Source: JBGAPI01 sp044221335 (GTDB lineage: Bacteria > Pseudomonadota > Gammaproteobacteria > Xanthomonadales > Ahniellaceae). Taken from it: a stretch of 64,000 bases of DNA. A program made the translations under genes and the position numbers. The notes under the pieces are model-generated. The model did no database searches, had not been told where the DNA came from, and was given only the letters and a program-made list of their open reading frames with translations. Positions 29,283-38,466 of the stretch are shown in pieces; the first letter of the stretch is position 1, and the number at the start of each line of letters is the position of its first letter. Location of the stretch: the NCBI GenBank assembly GCA_044221335.1, contig JBGAPI010000018.1:1-64000 (forward strand), given 5' to 3'.

Positions 29283-30188
29283 TTAGTGGCTGCAGCTGGT
29301 GCCGCCGAGCAGGTCGTTCAGCACCACGGTGGCGGTGGCCGACACATCGTTGGCGTTGAACTGGCCATCGGCGGTGCAGTCGTATTGACCGACCTGAAGC
29401 TTGGTCGGATCGCCCAGCAGCACACCGAGCACTGCATTGGCGGCGCCGGAGACGTCGTTCGCGTTACAGGTCAGGTCACCGTTCGCGTCGCAATTCTTCA
29501 GCGCACCGATCGCGGTCGCGCGACGCGACTCGTAGGCATCGATGCCGATGGTGCCGGTCGGGGTGCCGCCGGTGTTCGAGACCCAGCCCACCTGGACGTA
29601 GTCGATGGCGTCAGCCACCGCGGTGCCGATACCAGTCGTGATGCTGGCCGTCTTCTCCGCGATCGCCGGGGCACCGTCGTTGACCTTGATGGTCATCGTC
29701 GGGGTCGGCAGGGTGCGGTTCCAGTTGGTCTCGATCGAGTACCAGTGGTTCGCGGCGATGCCCGTCACCGTCGCGGTACCGGTGGCGGAGGCGTCCGCCT
29801 TGGAGGTGTTGAACACCAGGGTGGTGCCGGTGAACGAAACGCCGATCAGCTCGACGTTGCCGCTGTTCTTGGCGGAGAACACCTTGACCGTACCCGCACC
29901 GGAAACGCCGGTGAACAGGTAGAAGCGGGAGTTGAAGGTGTTTTCGGCGGTGGCCGAGCCGTCCATCAGGAAGGTGCCGGCGACGCCCATACGCGCGCCG
30001 CACTTGCCCGAATAGGGACTGGTCTTGGTAGCCGCCGCATCGGTCGGCTGACCGACGACGACCGAGCCGGTCACCGCGGTGACGCCGCCCTGGCCCCACA
30101 CCGTCGCCGGATTGCCGCACGCCGAAGCGCCCGTGCTCCATGCGGCGAGGCCCGCAACTACCAGCATTGCCAACGTATTGCGCATCAT
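29283..30188 (-). CDS. Exported protein with C-terminal dockerin-type repeats
   Basis: This 301-residue protein has a signal peptide (about 1-23) and a 210-residue beta-rich domain of unknown type, perhaps lectin- or LamG-like ('HWYSIETNWNRT', 'AIDYVQVGWVSNTGGTPTG'). The C-terminus holds two dockerin-style calcium loops: 'DANGDLTCNANDV' (Asp, Asn, Asp, Asn, Asp at positions 1, 3, 5, 9, 12) and 'DCTADGQFNANDV', each followed by a short helix ending in LLG. Dockerins bind cohesin domains. GGGAGG is 8 nt upstream of the start. It is the first gene of a three-gene operon. Confidence 0.75.
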   Translation of the reverse strand: MMRNTLAMLVVAGLAAWSTGASACGNPATVWGQGGVTAVTGSVVVGQPTDAAATKTSPYSGKCGARMGVAGTFLMDGSATAENTFNSRFYLFTGVSGAGTVKVFSAKNSGNVELIGVSFTGTTLVFNTSKADASATGTATVTGIAANHWYSIETNWNRTLPTPTMTIKVNDGAPAIAEKTASITTGIGTAVADAIDYVQVGWVSNTGGTPTGTIGIDAYESRRATAIGALKNCDANGDLTCNANDVSGAANAVLGVLLGDPTKLQVGQYDCTADGQFNANDVSATATVVLNDLLGGTSCSH

Positions 30189-30228
30189 GGGTATAACCTC
30201 CCGTAAGGATTGCGGGCTAAGAGCCCGG

Positions 30229-30257
30229 ATCATCGTGACTTTACGTGACGGGGTCAA
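30229..30257 (-). promoter_or_regulatory. Candidate sigma-70 promoter of the dockerin operon
   Basis: On the minus strand TTGACC (30252-30257) and GATGAT (30229-30234) are separated by 17 bp. They match the consensus hexamers at 5 of 6 and 4 of 6 positions. The -10 lies about 40 bp before the dockerin gene start. The rest of the 335-bp gap (30189-30523) holds no gene that I can support. It includes a small GGGCT/AGCCC hairpin in the leader and, near the far end, a GCGGCGC hairpin without a T-run. Confidence 0.4.
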
Positions 30258-30523
30258 GCCCCGGGACAGGAAACTGCCGCACTGCATCACCGTTTCCGGT
30301 GTCGCCCCCGCGGCTCCCGTCGCGTCGAATTTCCGTTCGACCTCGACAGGAACGGTATTCGATGCCGAAACCGGTCAGTTTCCGGAAAGATTCTCGTCAC
30401 TCCGGGAAATGGAACGTCGCCGGGTGTGATTCTGAACATCCGGACCGGCCGATCAGGGGCCGACGTGGGTCGACCCCCGGGCGGCGCTGGCAGGCGCCGC
30501 GCCGGTCCGCCAGCCCTGCCCTG

Positions 30524-33500
30524 TTACGCGCTGCGGCCGCCCCGCTGGAGGGCCGCGAGGGCCAGGCCCAGCAGCAGCAGACCCATCAGGAGCTGCCCAA
30601 AGCGCCCCTGGGTCGGGATGGTGGCGCCGGTCTGGGTGACGAAGCAGGCCACCGGATAGGTGACCGACGACTCGTTGATGCCGTCGATGCCGCCGGTGTC
30701 GTTCGTGGTCAGGGTCAGCAGCTGCGCGATCTGGCCCGCCTGGGTGGCATTGCAGCTGACCGTCAGGCTGAGGCTCCCGCCGGCAGCGACCGTCTGTGCG
30801 CCGCCGGGCGCGACCGACAGCAGCCCGCTGAGGCCGCCCGGGGTCACGGTCAGGGGCAACGTTCCCGGATTGCTGACGACGACGTTCGCGGTTCCGGTCG
30901 TGCCGAACGGCGTGACGATCGTCACCGTGCTGCCGACCAGCGGCACCGACGCGAATTCCGGCGAGGCGACATTGCACACCACGGTGTAGGTGTTGCTGCT
31001 CTCGTTGATGTTGTCGATGCCGGCGATGTCGTTGCTGGTGATGGTCAGCGTCTGGCTGAAGCTGCCGCCCTGGGTCGCCGCGCAGCTGACGGTGTACGGC
31101 AGGCTGCCGCCCACCGCGATACCCTGCATCCCGGCCGGAAGGACCGACAGCTGGCCACTGAGGCCGGTCGCGCTGGTGTTGAGCGGCGCCGTGCCGAGGT
31201 TGTTCACCGTGACGGTCGTGCTCGCCGGCGTGCCGATGCTGGTGTTGATCGTCAGCGTCGAGCCGGCCGCCGGCGTCGACGCGTATTCGGGCGACAGTCC
31301 CGCCTGGCAGCTCAGCGGCCAGGTGTTGGTGGTCGGCGCAGCGCCGCCCCGGGTCTCGGTGCAGCTCAGCGTGCCGGTGGTCAGCGTCGCCGACGAGGTG
31401 CAGGTCAGGCCCAGGTTCTGCGGAGTCACCGTGTTGCCGACGAACACCAGCGGCTGGCCGGTCACCGCACCGAAGCTGCCGGTACCGACGACCCCGCCGA
31501 TGCTGCAGTTGTCGACGCGGGTAGTGGCCGCCGCTCCGGCACCGGCGCCGCCCGACGGCGTGACCGCGATCGTGGCCGTGCCCGGGTCCCCGGCGTTGAC
31601 GATGCCGGTGAAGTTGATCGTCATCATCGGACTCGGCGCGTAGGCGAGACTCGGCGGCACATCCTGCACGGTGCAGGTCACCGGGAAGTTCACGCTGGTC
31701 TCGTCGACGCCGTCGATGTTGCCGCCGTCATTGGTCGCGAAATTGAGGGTCTGGCTGAAGGTGCCCGAGGTCGCGCTGTTGCAGCTCACGGTGAACACCC
31801 GCGACGCCATCGGCGCGATCGTCTGCACGCCGGCCGGCGCGACGCCGAGCACGCCGGAGAGGCCCGTCGCGTTCGCGGTCAGGTTGGCCGTGCCGAGGTT
31901 GGTCACCGTCACCGTGGTGGTTCCCGTGGTGCCGGCCGGGGTGGTGATGCTGAGCAGGCCCGGGGCCGGCGTCGAGGCGAACTCGGACGCGCTGCCGGCC
32001 GCGCAGCTGAGCGGCCAGGCGCGAGCGACCGGGGCGTTGGCGCCACGGGTCTCGGTGCAGGTCAGCGTCGCCGTCGTGACGCTGACCCCGGAGGTGCACG
32101 AGAGCGGGATCATCTGCTGGACGTTGGTGGACCCGACGAAGCTCAGGTTGACGCCCGCGACGCTGCCGAAGCTGGCCGGCCCGGAGATGGCGCCGATCGA
32201 GCAGCCGTTGACCGTGGTGGTCGCGGTGGCGCCGGCGCCGGCGCCGCCGGACGGCGTCACCGTGATCGACGCGGTGCCGGTGTCACCGGCATTGGTGATG
32301 CCGGCGAAGCCGATGGTCGAGCCCGGGGTCGGGTTGTAGGTGAGGTTCGGCGGCACGTTGCTCACCGTGCAGGTGTAGGTGTACTGCACGCTGGTCTCGT
32401 TGACGCCGTCCTGCGCATCGTTGGTGGTGAACGTCAGGGTGTCGGAGAACACGCCCGCCGTGCCGCTGTTGCAGGTCACGGTGAAGTTCTGCGAACCGCC
32501 CTGACCGATGCCCGCACCGGCGGTGCCCGGAGCGACGGTCAGCGTCGTGCCGCTGGTCATCGTCGCCGTGACCGTGAGGTTCGAGGTCGGGTCACCGACG
32601 TTGGAGACCGCGATCACGTCGGTGAGACTGGCGCCGACGATGCCGGACAGTGAGCGCGCGCCCGGAGCCGGCGCCGCACTGAATTCCGGCTGGCCCGGGT
32701 CGTCGTTGCTGATCGTGCCGAGGCCCTGGTTGTCCGCGATGGTCGCGTTGACCGGGCTGGTCAGGTTGACGAAGAAGGTTTCGTTCGGCTCGAAGGTGGT
32801 GTCGCCGTTGACCGTCACCGACACCGTCTGGCTGGTGACCGCCGGATTGAAGGTGACGGTCTGCCCGACGATCGCGACGTAGTCGGAACCGGCGGTCGCC
32901 GTGCCGTTCGCCGTCGCCGCGCTGACGGTCACGGTCGACGCGCTCGGGTTCGACAGGCTGACGGTGAACACGAACGCCGAGGTGCCGGCATTGCCTTCGA
33001 CCTGGGTCACGTCGTTGATCGAGATCGTCGGCGTCGCGTCGTCGTTGGTGATCGTGCCGACGCCGAGGTTGTCGCTGATCGACGCGCCGCCGGTGGCGTT
33101 CGACAGGTTGACGTTGAAGGTCTCGTTCGGCTCGGTCTTGGTGTCGCCGTTGACGAGGACGGTGAACGTCCGGGTGGCCACGCCGACACCGAAGCTGAGC
33201 GTGCTGCTCTGCGCCGCGTAATCGCTGTCCGCGGTGGTCGCGGTGCCGTCCGACGTCGCGGCGTCGACCGTCTGGGTGCCACTGGTGTCGCCGGAGCGGG
33301 TCACGGTGAAATTGAACGACGTGGTGCCCGCGTTGCCTTCGTTCTGGGTCACGTCGTTGATCGAGAACGCGGAATCGTCGTTGCTGATGGTGCCGACGCC
33401 GAGGTTGTCGGCGATCGTCGCGTTGCTCGCGCCGGAGAGATTGACGTTGAAGGTCTCGTTCGCCTCGACCGTGGTGTCGCCGTTCACCACGACGGTGACG

Positions 33501-35947
33501 TTCTGGCTGGTCACGCCGGTGGTGAAGGTGAGCGTTCCCGAGGTCGCGACGTAGTCGCTGCCGGCGGTCGCGGTGCCGTTGGAGGTCGCGTAATTGACGG
33601 TGATGGTCGACGCGCTGGTGTTGGACAGCGTCACCGCGAACACGAAGTTCGAGGTAGCCGCGTTGCCTTCCGCCTGGGTGACGTCGGTGATCGAGATCGC
33701 GGGAGTCGTGTCGTCGTTGGTGATGGTGCCGACGCCCAGGTTGTCGACGATGACCGCTCCGGCACCGGTGGCGTTGGTCAGGTTGACGTTGAAGGTCTCG
33801 TTCGGCTCGAACTTGGTGTCGCCGTTGACGGTGACATTGAAGGTCTTGGTGGTCTGGCCGGGAGTGAAGCTGAAGGTCGTCGAGTTCGCGACGTAGTCGC
33901 CGTCGGCGACGGTCGCGGTGCCATCGGAGGTCGCAACGTCGATCCCGTTGGTGCCGGTGGTATCGCCGGAACGGGTCACGGTGAACGCGAAGGTCGTGGT
34001 GCCGCCGTTGGTTTCGATCTGGGTCACATCGTTGACGCTGAAGCTCGGCGCGAGGTCGTCGTTGGTGATGGTGCCGACGCCCTGGTTGTCGGCGATCGTC
34101 GCGTTGCTCGGATTGCTGAGGTTGACGTTGAAGGTCTCGTTCGCCTCGACCGTGGTGTCGCCGTTGACCAGGACGGTGATCGTCTGGGTCGTGTTGCCGG
34201 GCGTGAACGTCAGCGTGCCCGAGGTCGCGGTGTAGTCGCTGCCCGCGGTCGCGGTGTTGTTGGCCGTCGCATAGTCGACGGTGATGGTCTGGAAGCTGGG
34301 GTTGGACAGCGACACCGTGAACACGAAGTTCGAGGTGCCCGCGTTGCCCTCCGCCTGGGTGACGTCGTTGATCGAGATCGCCGGCGTGCCGTCGTCGTTG
34401 GTGATCGTGCCGAGCCCGAGGTTGTCGGAGATCGTCGCTCCGTTGGTGGCGTTCGACAGGTTGACGTTGAAGGTCTCGGTGTTCTCGAACTTGGTGTCGC
34501 CGTTGACCGTCACGTTGAAGGTCTTGGTGGTCTGGCCGGCGGTGAAGGTCAGCGTCGTCGAGCTGGCGACGTAGTCGCTGTCGGCGGTGGTCGCCGTGAC
34601 GTCCGAGGTGGCGACGTCGACCGCCTGGGTCGTCGAGGTGCCGCCGGAGCGGGTGACGGTGAACGCGAACGTGCTGGTGCCTGCGTTGCCTTCGATCTGG
34701 GTCACGTCGTCGATCGCGAACGACGCCGGGACATCGTCATTGGTGATCGTGCCCACGCCCTGGTTGTCGGCGATCGTCGCGTTGCTCGGGTTGCTGAGGT
34801 TGACGTTGAAGGTCTCGTCCGGCTCGACCGTGCTATCGCCGTTCACGACGACCGTGATGTTCTGGCTGGTGACACCCGGCGAGAAGCTCAGCGTGCCCGA
34901 GGCCGCGGTGTAGTCGCTGCCGGCGGTCGCGGAGACGTCCGCGGTGGCGTAGTCGACCGTGATGGTCTGCGAGCTGGCGTTGGACAGCGTCACCGCGAAC
35001 ACGAAGTTGCTGGTGCCGGCATTGCCTTCGGCCTGGGTGACGTCGGCGATCGAGATCGTGGGCTGGGTGTCGTCGTTGGTGATGGTGCCGACGCCGAGGT
35101 TGTCGGAAATGGTGGCGCTGGCGCCGGTGGCGTTCGACAGGTTGACGTTGAAGGTCTCCGTCGGCTCGAACTTGGTGTCGCCGTTGACCGTGACCGCGAA
35201 GGTCTTGGAGGTCTGTCCGGCGGTGAACGACAGCGTCGTCGAATTGGCGACGTAGTCGCTGTCGGCGGTGGTGGCGGTCCCGTTGGAGGTCGCCACGTCG
35301 ACCGTGTTGGAGCCGGTGGTGTTGCCGCCGCGGGTGACGGTGAACGTGAACGTCGATGTGCCCGAGTTGCCTTCGATCTGGGTGACGTCGTCGATGCTGA
35401 AGGTCGCGCCGGGGTTGGCCGGGCAGGACACCGTCCACGACGGGTTCAGGATCGGTCCGAGCTGCACGCAGTTCAGCGTCGCCGTGATCGCCGAGGCGGT
35501 GGCGTTGCTGCAGGTCAGGTTCAACGTGCCGGTCAGCGGTGCGCTGGTCGACGAGGCGGCCGAGCACGGATCGCTGCCCGGGTTGGTGCTGGTGCAGGTC
35601 AGCGTGGTCGTTCCGCCAGGCTGGGTCTGGTCGAACGTGAACATCGTCGAGGTCTGCACGGTGAAGTTGCCGGCGTTGGCGCCGGACAGCGTGCAGGAGC
35701 CGACGGAGCTGGTGCCCGCGCCGTTGGTCAACGCCGCGTTGGCGACCAGCGTCGCCGTACCGGAGCTGAAGTTGATGGTGCCGCCATTGGCCGGCGTGTA
35801 GGTCAAGGTCGGGACCGCGGTGACCGAATCCGGCTCACCGATGTTCGCCCGGATGCCCGGATCGCGCTGCGCGAACGCCATCGTCGACAGCGCCGCAAGC
35901 GCCAGACCCAGGACCACGTGCCGGACACGGCGTACGACTGTCAGCAT
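30524..35947 (-). CDS. Giant secreted Calx-beta repeat protein with IPTL-like C-terminus
   Basis: This 1807-residue exported protein has a signal peptide (about 1-27), then a short beta-rich region with Cys. Eight Calx-beta repeats follow (coding about 35404-32699, roughly 112 residues each), starting 'DVTQIEGN' or 'DVTQAEGN' and ending 'GTITNDD'. They carry the DxD and E positions used for calcium in this fold. About 700 residues of further Ig-like Cys-containing repeats follow ('NGCSIGAISG', 'LTCTETRG'). The end is 'IPTQGRFGQLLMGLLLLG' plus ALQRGGRSA, an IPTL-type sorting tail. The likely role is a calcium-stiffened surface stalk or adhesin. GGGGAGAG precedes the ATG. It has its own unit upstream of the dockerin operon. 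Confidence 0.88.
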   Translation of the reverse strand: MLTVVRRVRHVVLGLALAALSTMAFAQRDPGIRANIGEPDSVTAVPTLTYTPANGGTINFSSGTATLVANAALTNGAGTSSVGSCTLSGANAGNFTVQTSTMFTFDQTQPGGTTTLTCTSTNPGSDPCSAASSTSAPLTGTLNLTCSNATASAITATLNCVQLGPILNPSWTVSCPANPGATFSIDDVTQIEGNSGTSTFTFTVTRGGNTTGSNTVDVATSNGTATTADSDYVANSTTLSFTAGQTSKTFAVTVNGDTKFEPTETFNVNLSNATGASATISDNLGVGTITNDDTQPTISIADVTQAEGNAGTSNFVFAVTLSNASSQTITVDYATADVSATAGSDYTAASGTLSFSPGVTSQNITVVVNGDSTVEPDETFNVNLSNPSNATIADNQGVGTITNDDVPASFAIDDVTQIEGNAGTSTFAFTVTRSGGTSTTQAVDVATSDVTATTADSDYVASSTTLTFTAGQTTKTFNVTVNGDTKFENTETFNVNLSNATNGATISDNLGLGTITNDDGTPAISINDVTQAEGNAGTSNFVFTVSLSNPSFQTITVDYATANNTATAGSDYTATSGTLTFTPGNTTQTITVLVNGDTTVEANETFNVNLSNPSNATIADNQGVGTITNDDLAPSFSVNDVTQIETNGGTTTFAFTVTRSGDTTGTNGIDVATSDGTATVADGDYVANSTTFSFTPGQTTKTFNVTVNGDTKFEPNETFNVNLTNATGAGAVIVDNLGVGTITNDDTTPAISITDVTQAEGNAATSNFVFAVTLSNTSASTITVNYATSNGTATAGSDYVATSGTLTFTTGVTSQNVTVVVNGDTTVEANETFNVNLSGASNATIADNLGVGTISNDDSAFSINDVTQNEGNAGTTSFNFTVTRSGDTSGTQTVDAATSDGTATTADSDYAAQSSTLSFGVGVATRTFTVLVNGDTKTEPNETFNVNLSNATGGASISDNLGVGTITNDDATPTISINDVTQVEGNAGTSAFVFTVSLSNPSASTVTVSAATANGTATAGSDYVAIVGQTVTFNPAVTSQTVSVTVNGDTTFEPNETFFVNLTSPVNATIADNQGLGTISNDDPGQPEFSAAPAPGARSLSGIVGASLTDVIAVSNVGDPTSNLTVTATMTSGTTLTVAPGTAGAGIGQGGSQNFTVTCNSGTAGVFSDTLTFTTNDAQDGVNETSVQYTYTCTVSNVPPNLTYNPTPGSTIGFAGITNAGDTGTASITVTPSGGAGAGATATTTVNGCSIGAISGPASFGSVAGVNLSFVGSTNVQQMIPLSCTSGVSVTTATLTCTETRGANAPVARAWPLSCAAGSASEFASTPAPGLLSITTPAGTTGTTTVTVTNLGTANLTANATGLSGVLGVAPAGVQTIAPMASRVFTVSCNSATSGTFSQTLNFATNDGGNIDGVDETSVNFPVTCTVQDVPPSLAYAPSPMMTINFTGIVNAGDPGTATIAVTPSGGAGAGAAATTRVDNCSIGGVVGTGSFGAVTGQPLVFVGNTVTPQNLGLTCTSSATLTTGTLSCTETRGGAAPTTNTWPLSCQAGLSPEYASTPAAGSTLTINTSIGTPASTTVTVNNLGTAPLNTSATGLSGQLSVLPAGMQGIAVGGSLPYTVSCAATQGGSFSQTLTITSNDIAGIDNINESSNTYTVVCNVASPEFASVPLVGSTVTIVTPFGTTGTANVVVSNPGTLPLTVTPGGLSGLLSVAPGGAQTVAAGGSLSLTVSCNATQAGQIAQLLTLTTNDTGGIDGINESSVTYPVACFVTQTGATIPTQGRFGQLLMGLLLLGLALAALQRGGRSA
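32699..35404 (-). repeat. Eight coding Calx-beta repeats in an A-B alternation
   Basis: Repeat ends ('TNDD' codons) fall near 35069, 34735, 34396, 34058, 33708, 33373, 33035 and 32699, about 338 bp apart. Odd repeats share 'TTADSDYV' and 'TKFEP/TKTEP' features; even repeats share 'ATAGSDY' and mostly 'TTVEANE'. This makes a dimer of about 676 bp repeated four times. Confidence 0.85.
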
Positions 35948-36106
35948 GACTCTCCCCGAAAAGCAGCGCGGCAAGGCGGACGTGGGCACCCCGCGCGGGC
36001 GACACCGAATTCCCAAAAGGTAGCACACACCGCCCGGTACGAAGGTGTGGAAAACGTGTACGCAGGCCGCTTCCAGCGGGATGCCGCGACCCGACCCGGC
36101 GCTGGA

Positions 36107-36919
36107 TCAGCCTCCGGCGAGCGCCGTCAGCTCGGCGTCCGAAAAGCCCGCGATCCGGCGGGCCTCGCGATTGTGCGGGCCGCGCAAGGCTCCGGGCGCC
36201 GCCCGGCCGAGCAGGGCCAGGAAGGTCGGCAGGGGCTCGGAGCCGCGCGCCGCGCAACAATGTTTGAACCAGCGGGTGCCGGCGGCGACGTGGCCGATCT
36301 CCTCGGCCAGGATCCGCTCGAGGATGGCCACCGTCGCCCGGTCGCCCGCCCCGGTGAGGCGCCGGATCATTCCGGGCGTCACGTCGAGGCCACGCGCCTC
36401 CAGAACCCGCGGCACCAGCGCCATCCGCGCCAGCGCATCGTCGGCGGTCTGCACCGCCATCTCCCACAGGCCGTTGTGCGCCGGGAAGTCGCCATAGGCG
36501 TGACCCAGTTCCGCCAGTCGACCGGACAGCCAGCCGAAGTGGCGTGCCTCGTCGACCGCGACGCCGAGCCAGTCGCGGTAGTAGTCGGCCGGGAAGTCGC
36601 GGAAGCGGTAGACCGCGTCCAGCGCCAGGTTGATCGCATTGAATTCGATGTGGGCGACCGCGTGCACGAGGGCCGCCCTGCCCTCGGGCGTCGTCAGCTT
36701 GCGGTCGGCGAGTTCGCGCGGCTCGACGAGGGACGGCCGTTCCGGCCGGCCCGGGATCGGGATCGGTTGCGGCGCGATGTCGCGGGAACGGCCCGGCCGC
36801 AGGTCGACGCGACCCGTGGCGACCGCCTCGGCCAGACCCGCGACCAAGGCAAGCTTCCGCCCGACGTCGGCGGACATCAGCGCCTCGAACGCCCACTCAC
36901 AAATATCGCCGACGATCAC
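36107..36919 (-). CDS. DUF455 ferritin-like protein
   Basis: This 270-residue DUF455-family protein is built of helices with ferritin-like metal-site motifs: 'AHIEFNAINLALDAVYRFRD', 'DEARHFGWL' and 'AEEIGHVAAGTRWF'. Biochemical function is not established for the family. I chose the GTG at 36919 because the preceding run of six G's gives a possible ribosome site and because the residues before the internal ATG (about 36877) form the first helix; the ATG remains possible. It lies 58 bp after purF on the same strand. Confidence 0.8.
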   Translation of the reverse strand: MIVGDICEWAFEALMSADVGRKLALVAGLAEAVATGRVDLRPGRSRDIAPQPIPIPGRPERPSLVEPRELADRKLTTPEGRAALVHAVAHIEFNAINLALDAVYRFRDFPADYYRDWLGVAVDEARHFGWLSGRLAELGHAYGDFPAHNGLWEMAVQTADDALARMALVPRVLEARGLDVTPGMIRRLTGAGDRATVAILERILAEEIGHVAAGTRWFKHCCAARGSEPLPTFLALLGRAAPGALRGPHNREARRIAGFSDAELTALAGG

Positions 36920-36977
36920 CGCCGTCCCCCCGTCAGGACTCAGGTCGAACCGCTGTTTTCCCGACCCGGCCGAACAA

Positions 36978-38456
36978 TCAGGAGGCCTTGCGCCGCTCCG
37001 CCTTCGCCTGGTCGGACCGCAGCGCGGCGACGTCGGCAAGGTAGTCGCCGTCGATGCCGGTGACGTATTCGCCGGAAAAGCAGGACGTGTCGAACTGCGA
37101 CAGGTTTTCGTTGCCTTCGGCGACGGCGTCGATCAGGTCGGGCAGGTCCTGGTAGATCAGCCAGTCGCAGCCGAGCAGCTTTTCCACCTCGGCCTCGCTG
37201 CGGCCGTTGGCGACCAGTTCCGCGACCGCCGGCATGTCGATGCCGTAGACGTTCGGATAGCGCACCGGCGGTGCCGCCGAGGCGAAATAGACCTTGCGCG
37301 CGCCGGCTTCGCGCGCCATCTGGATGATCTGCTGCGAGGTGGTGCCTCGCACGATCGAGTCGTCGACCAGCAGCACCACCTTGTTGCGGAACTCGAGCTC
37401 GATCGCGTTCAGCTTGCGCCGCACCGATTTCACCCGCTGTTCCTGCCCCGGCATGATGAAGGTGCGGCCAACGTAGCGGTTCTTCACGAAGCCTTCCCGG
37501 AACGGCACGCCGAGCGCATTGGCGAGGGGCATCGCCGCGGTGCGGCTGGTGTCGGGGATCGGGATCACGGTGTCGATGTCGTGATCCGGACGCAGTCGCA
37601 GGATCTTGCGGGCCAGGCGCTCGCCCATCCGGAGCCGCGCCTTGTACACCGACACGTCCTCCATCATCGAGTCCGGGCGCGCGAGGTAGACGTATTCGAA
37701 GATGCACGGCGTGTGCGCAGCCGGAGCCGCGCACTGGCGCGCGACCATCTCGCCGTCGACGCCGAGCACCACACCCTCGCCGGGGGCGACGTCGCGCACC
37801 CGCTTGAAGCCGAGCACGTCGAGCGCGACGCTCTCGGAGGCGACCGCCCACTCGACGCCGGACGCGGTCTCGCGGCGGCCCAGCACCAGCGGGCGGATGC
37901 CGTGCGGATCGCGGAAGGCGACCACGCCGATGCCCAGCACCAGCGCCACCACCGCATAGCCGCCGACGCAGCGCCGGTGCACGCCCTCGATCGCGCGGAA
38001 CACGTGGTCCGGCGAGGGGCGCGCGGCGTCCTGAACGGCGAGCTCATGAGCGAGCACGTTCAGCAGCACCTCGGAATCCGACTGGGTGTTGCAGTGGCGG
38101 CGGTCCTGCTCGAACACCTCGCGGCGCAGCCGTTCGGTGTTGGTGAGGTTGCCGTTGTGCGCCAGCGCCAGGCCGTAGGGCGAATTGACGTAGAAGGGCT
38201 GCGCCTCGGCGGAGCCTTCGGAGCCGGCGGTCGGATAGCGGCAGTGCCCGATGCCGATGCGGCCGGCGAGCTTGCGCATCTCGCCGTCGCCGAATACGTC
38301 GCGGACCAGTCCGTTGCCCTTGGCGAGACGCACCCGGGCACCGTCGATGGTGGCGATCCCGGCGGCGTCCTGGCCGCGGTGCTGCAACACGGTCAGCGCG
38401 TCGTAGAGCGCAGCGCCGACCTCCGATTGACCGACGATCCCGATGATTCCGCACAT
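36978..38456 (-). CDS. purF: Amidophosphoribosyltransferase PurF
   Basis: This 492-residue enzyme makes phosphoribosylamine from PRPP and glutamine, the first step of purine synthesis. The nucleophile Cys2 follows the initiator Met ('MCGIIGIVG'). 'YPTAGSEGSAEAQPF' and 'LAHNGNLTN' are the glutaminase motifs. The PRPP loop 'VLLVDDSIVRGTT' is at residues 361-373. It is slightly shorter than the E. coli enzyme. It follows cvpA by 10 bp, as in accD-folC-dedD-cvpA-purF of E. coli. Confidence 0.97.
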   Translation of the reverse strand: MCGIIGIVGQSEVGAALYDALTVLQHRGQDAAGIATIDGARVRLAKGNGLVRDVFGDGEMRKLAGRIGIGHCRYPTAGSEGSAEAQPFYVNSPYGLALAHNGNLTNTERLRREVFEQDRRHCNTQSDSEVLLNVLAHELAVQDAARPSPDHVFRAIEGVHRRCVGGYAVVALVLGIGVVAFRDPHGIRPLVLGRRETASGVEWAVASESVALDVLGFKRVRDVAPGEGVVLGVDGEMVARQCAAPAAHTPCIFEYVYLARPDSMMEDVSVYKARLRMGERLARKILRLRPDHDIDTVIPIPDTSRTAAMPLANALGVPFREGFVKNRYVGRTFIMPGQEQRVKSVRRKLNAIELEFRNKVVLLVDDSIVRGTTSQQIIQMAREAGARKVYFASAAPPVRYPNVYGIDMPAVAELVANGRSEAEVEKLLGCDWLIYQDLPDLIDAVAEGNENLSQFDTSCFSGEYVTGIDGDYLADVAALRSDQAKAERRKAS

Positions 38457-38466
38457 GGCTATCAGC

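Noticed and set aside
30481..30500. GCGGCGC...GCGCCGC hairpin as terminator of the giant repeat protein gene
   Set aside because: The 7-bp stem has no T-run after it on the minus strand, so it is not listed as a terminator.
30245..32653. Long plus-strand frame of about 800 codons
   Set aside because: It is antisense to the Calx-beta protein gene, Arg/Gly-rich, and without a credible start or domain.
33234..35255. Series of ~100-residue plus-strand frames at 32.5-35.3 kb
   Set aside because: They recur with the Calx-beta repeat spacing and are only the reverse strand of those repeats.
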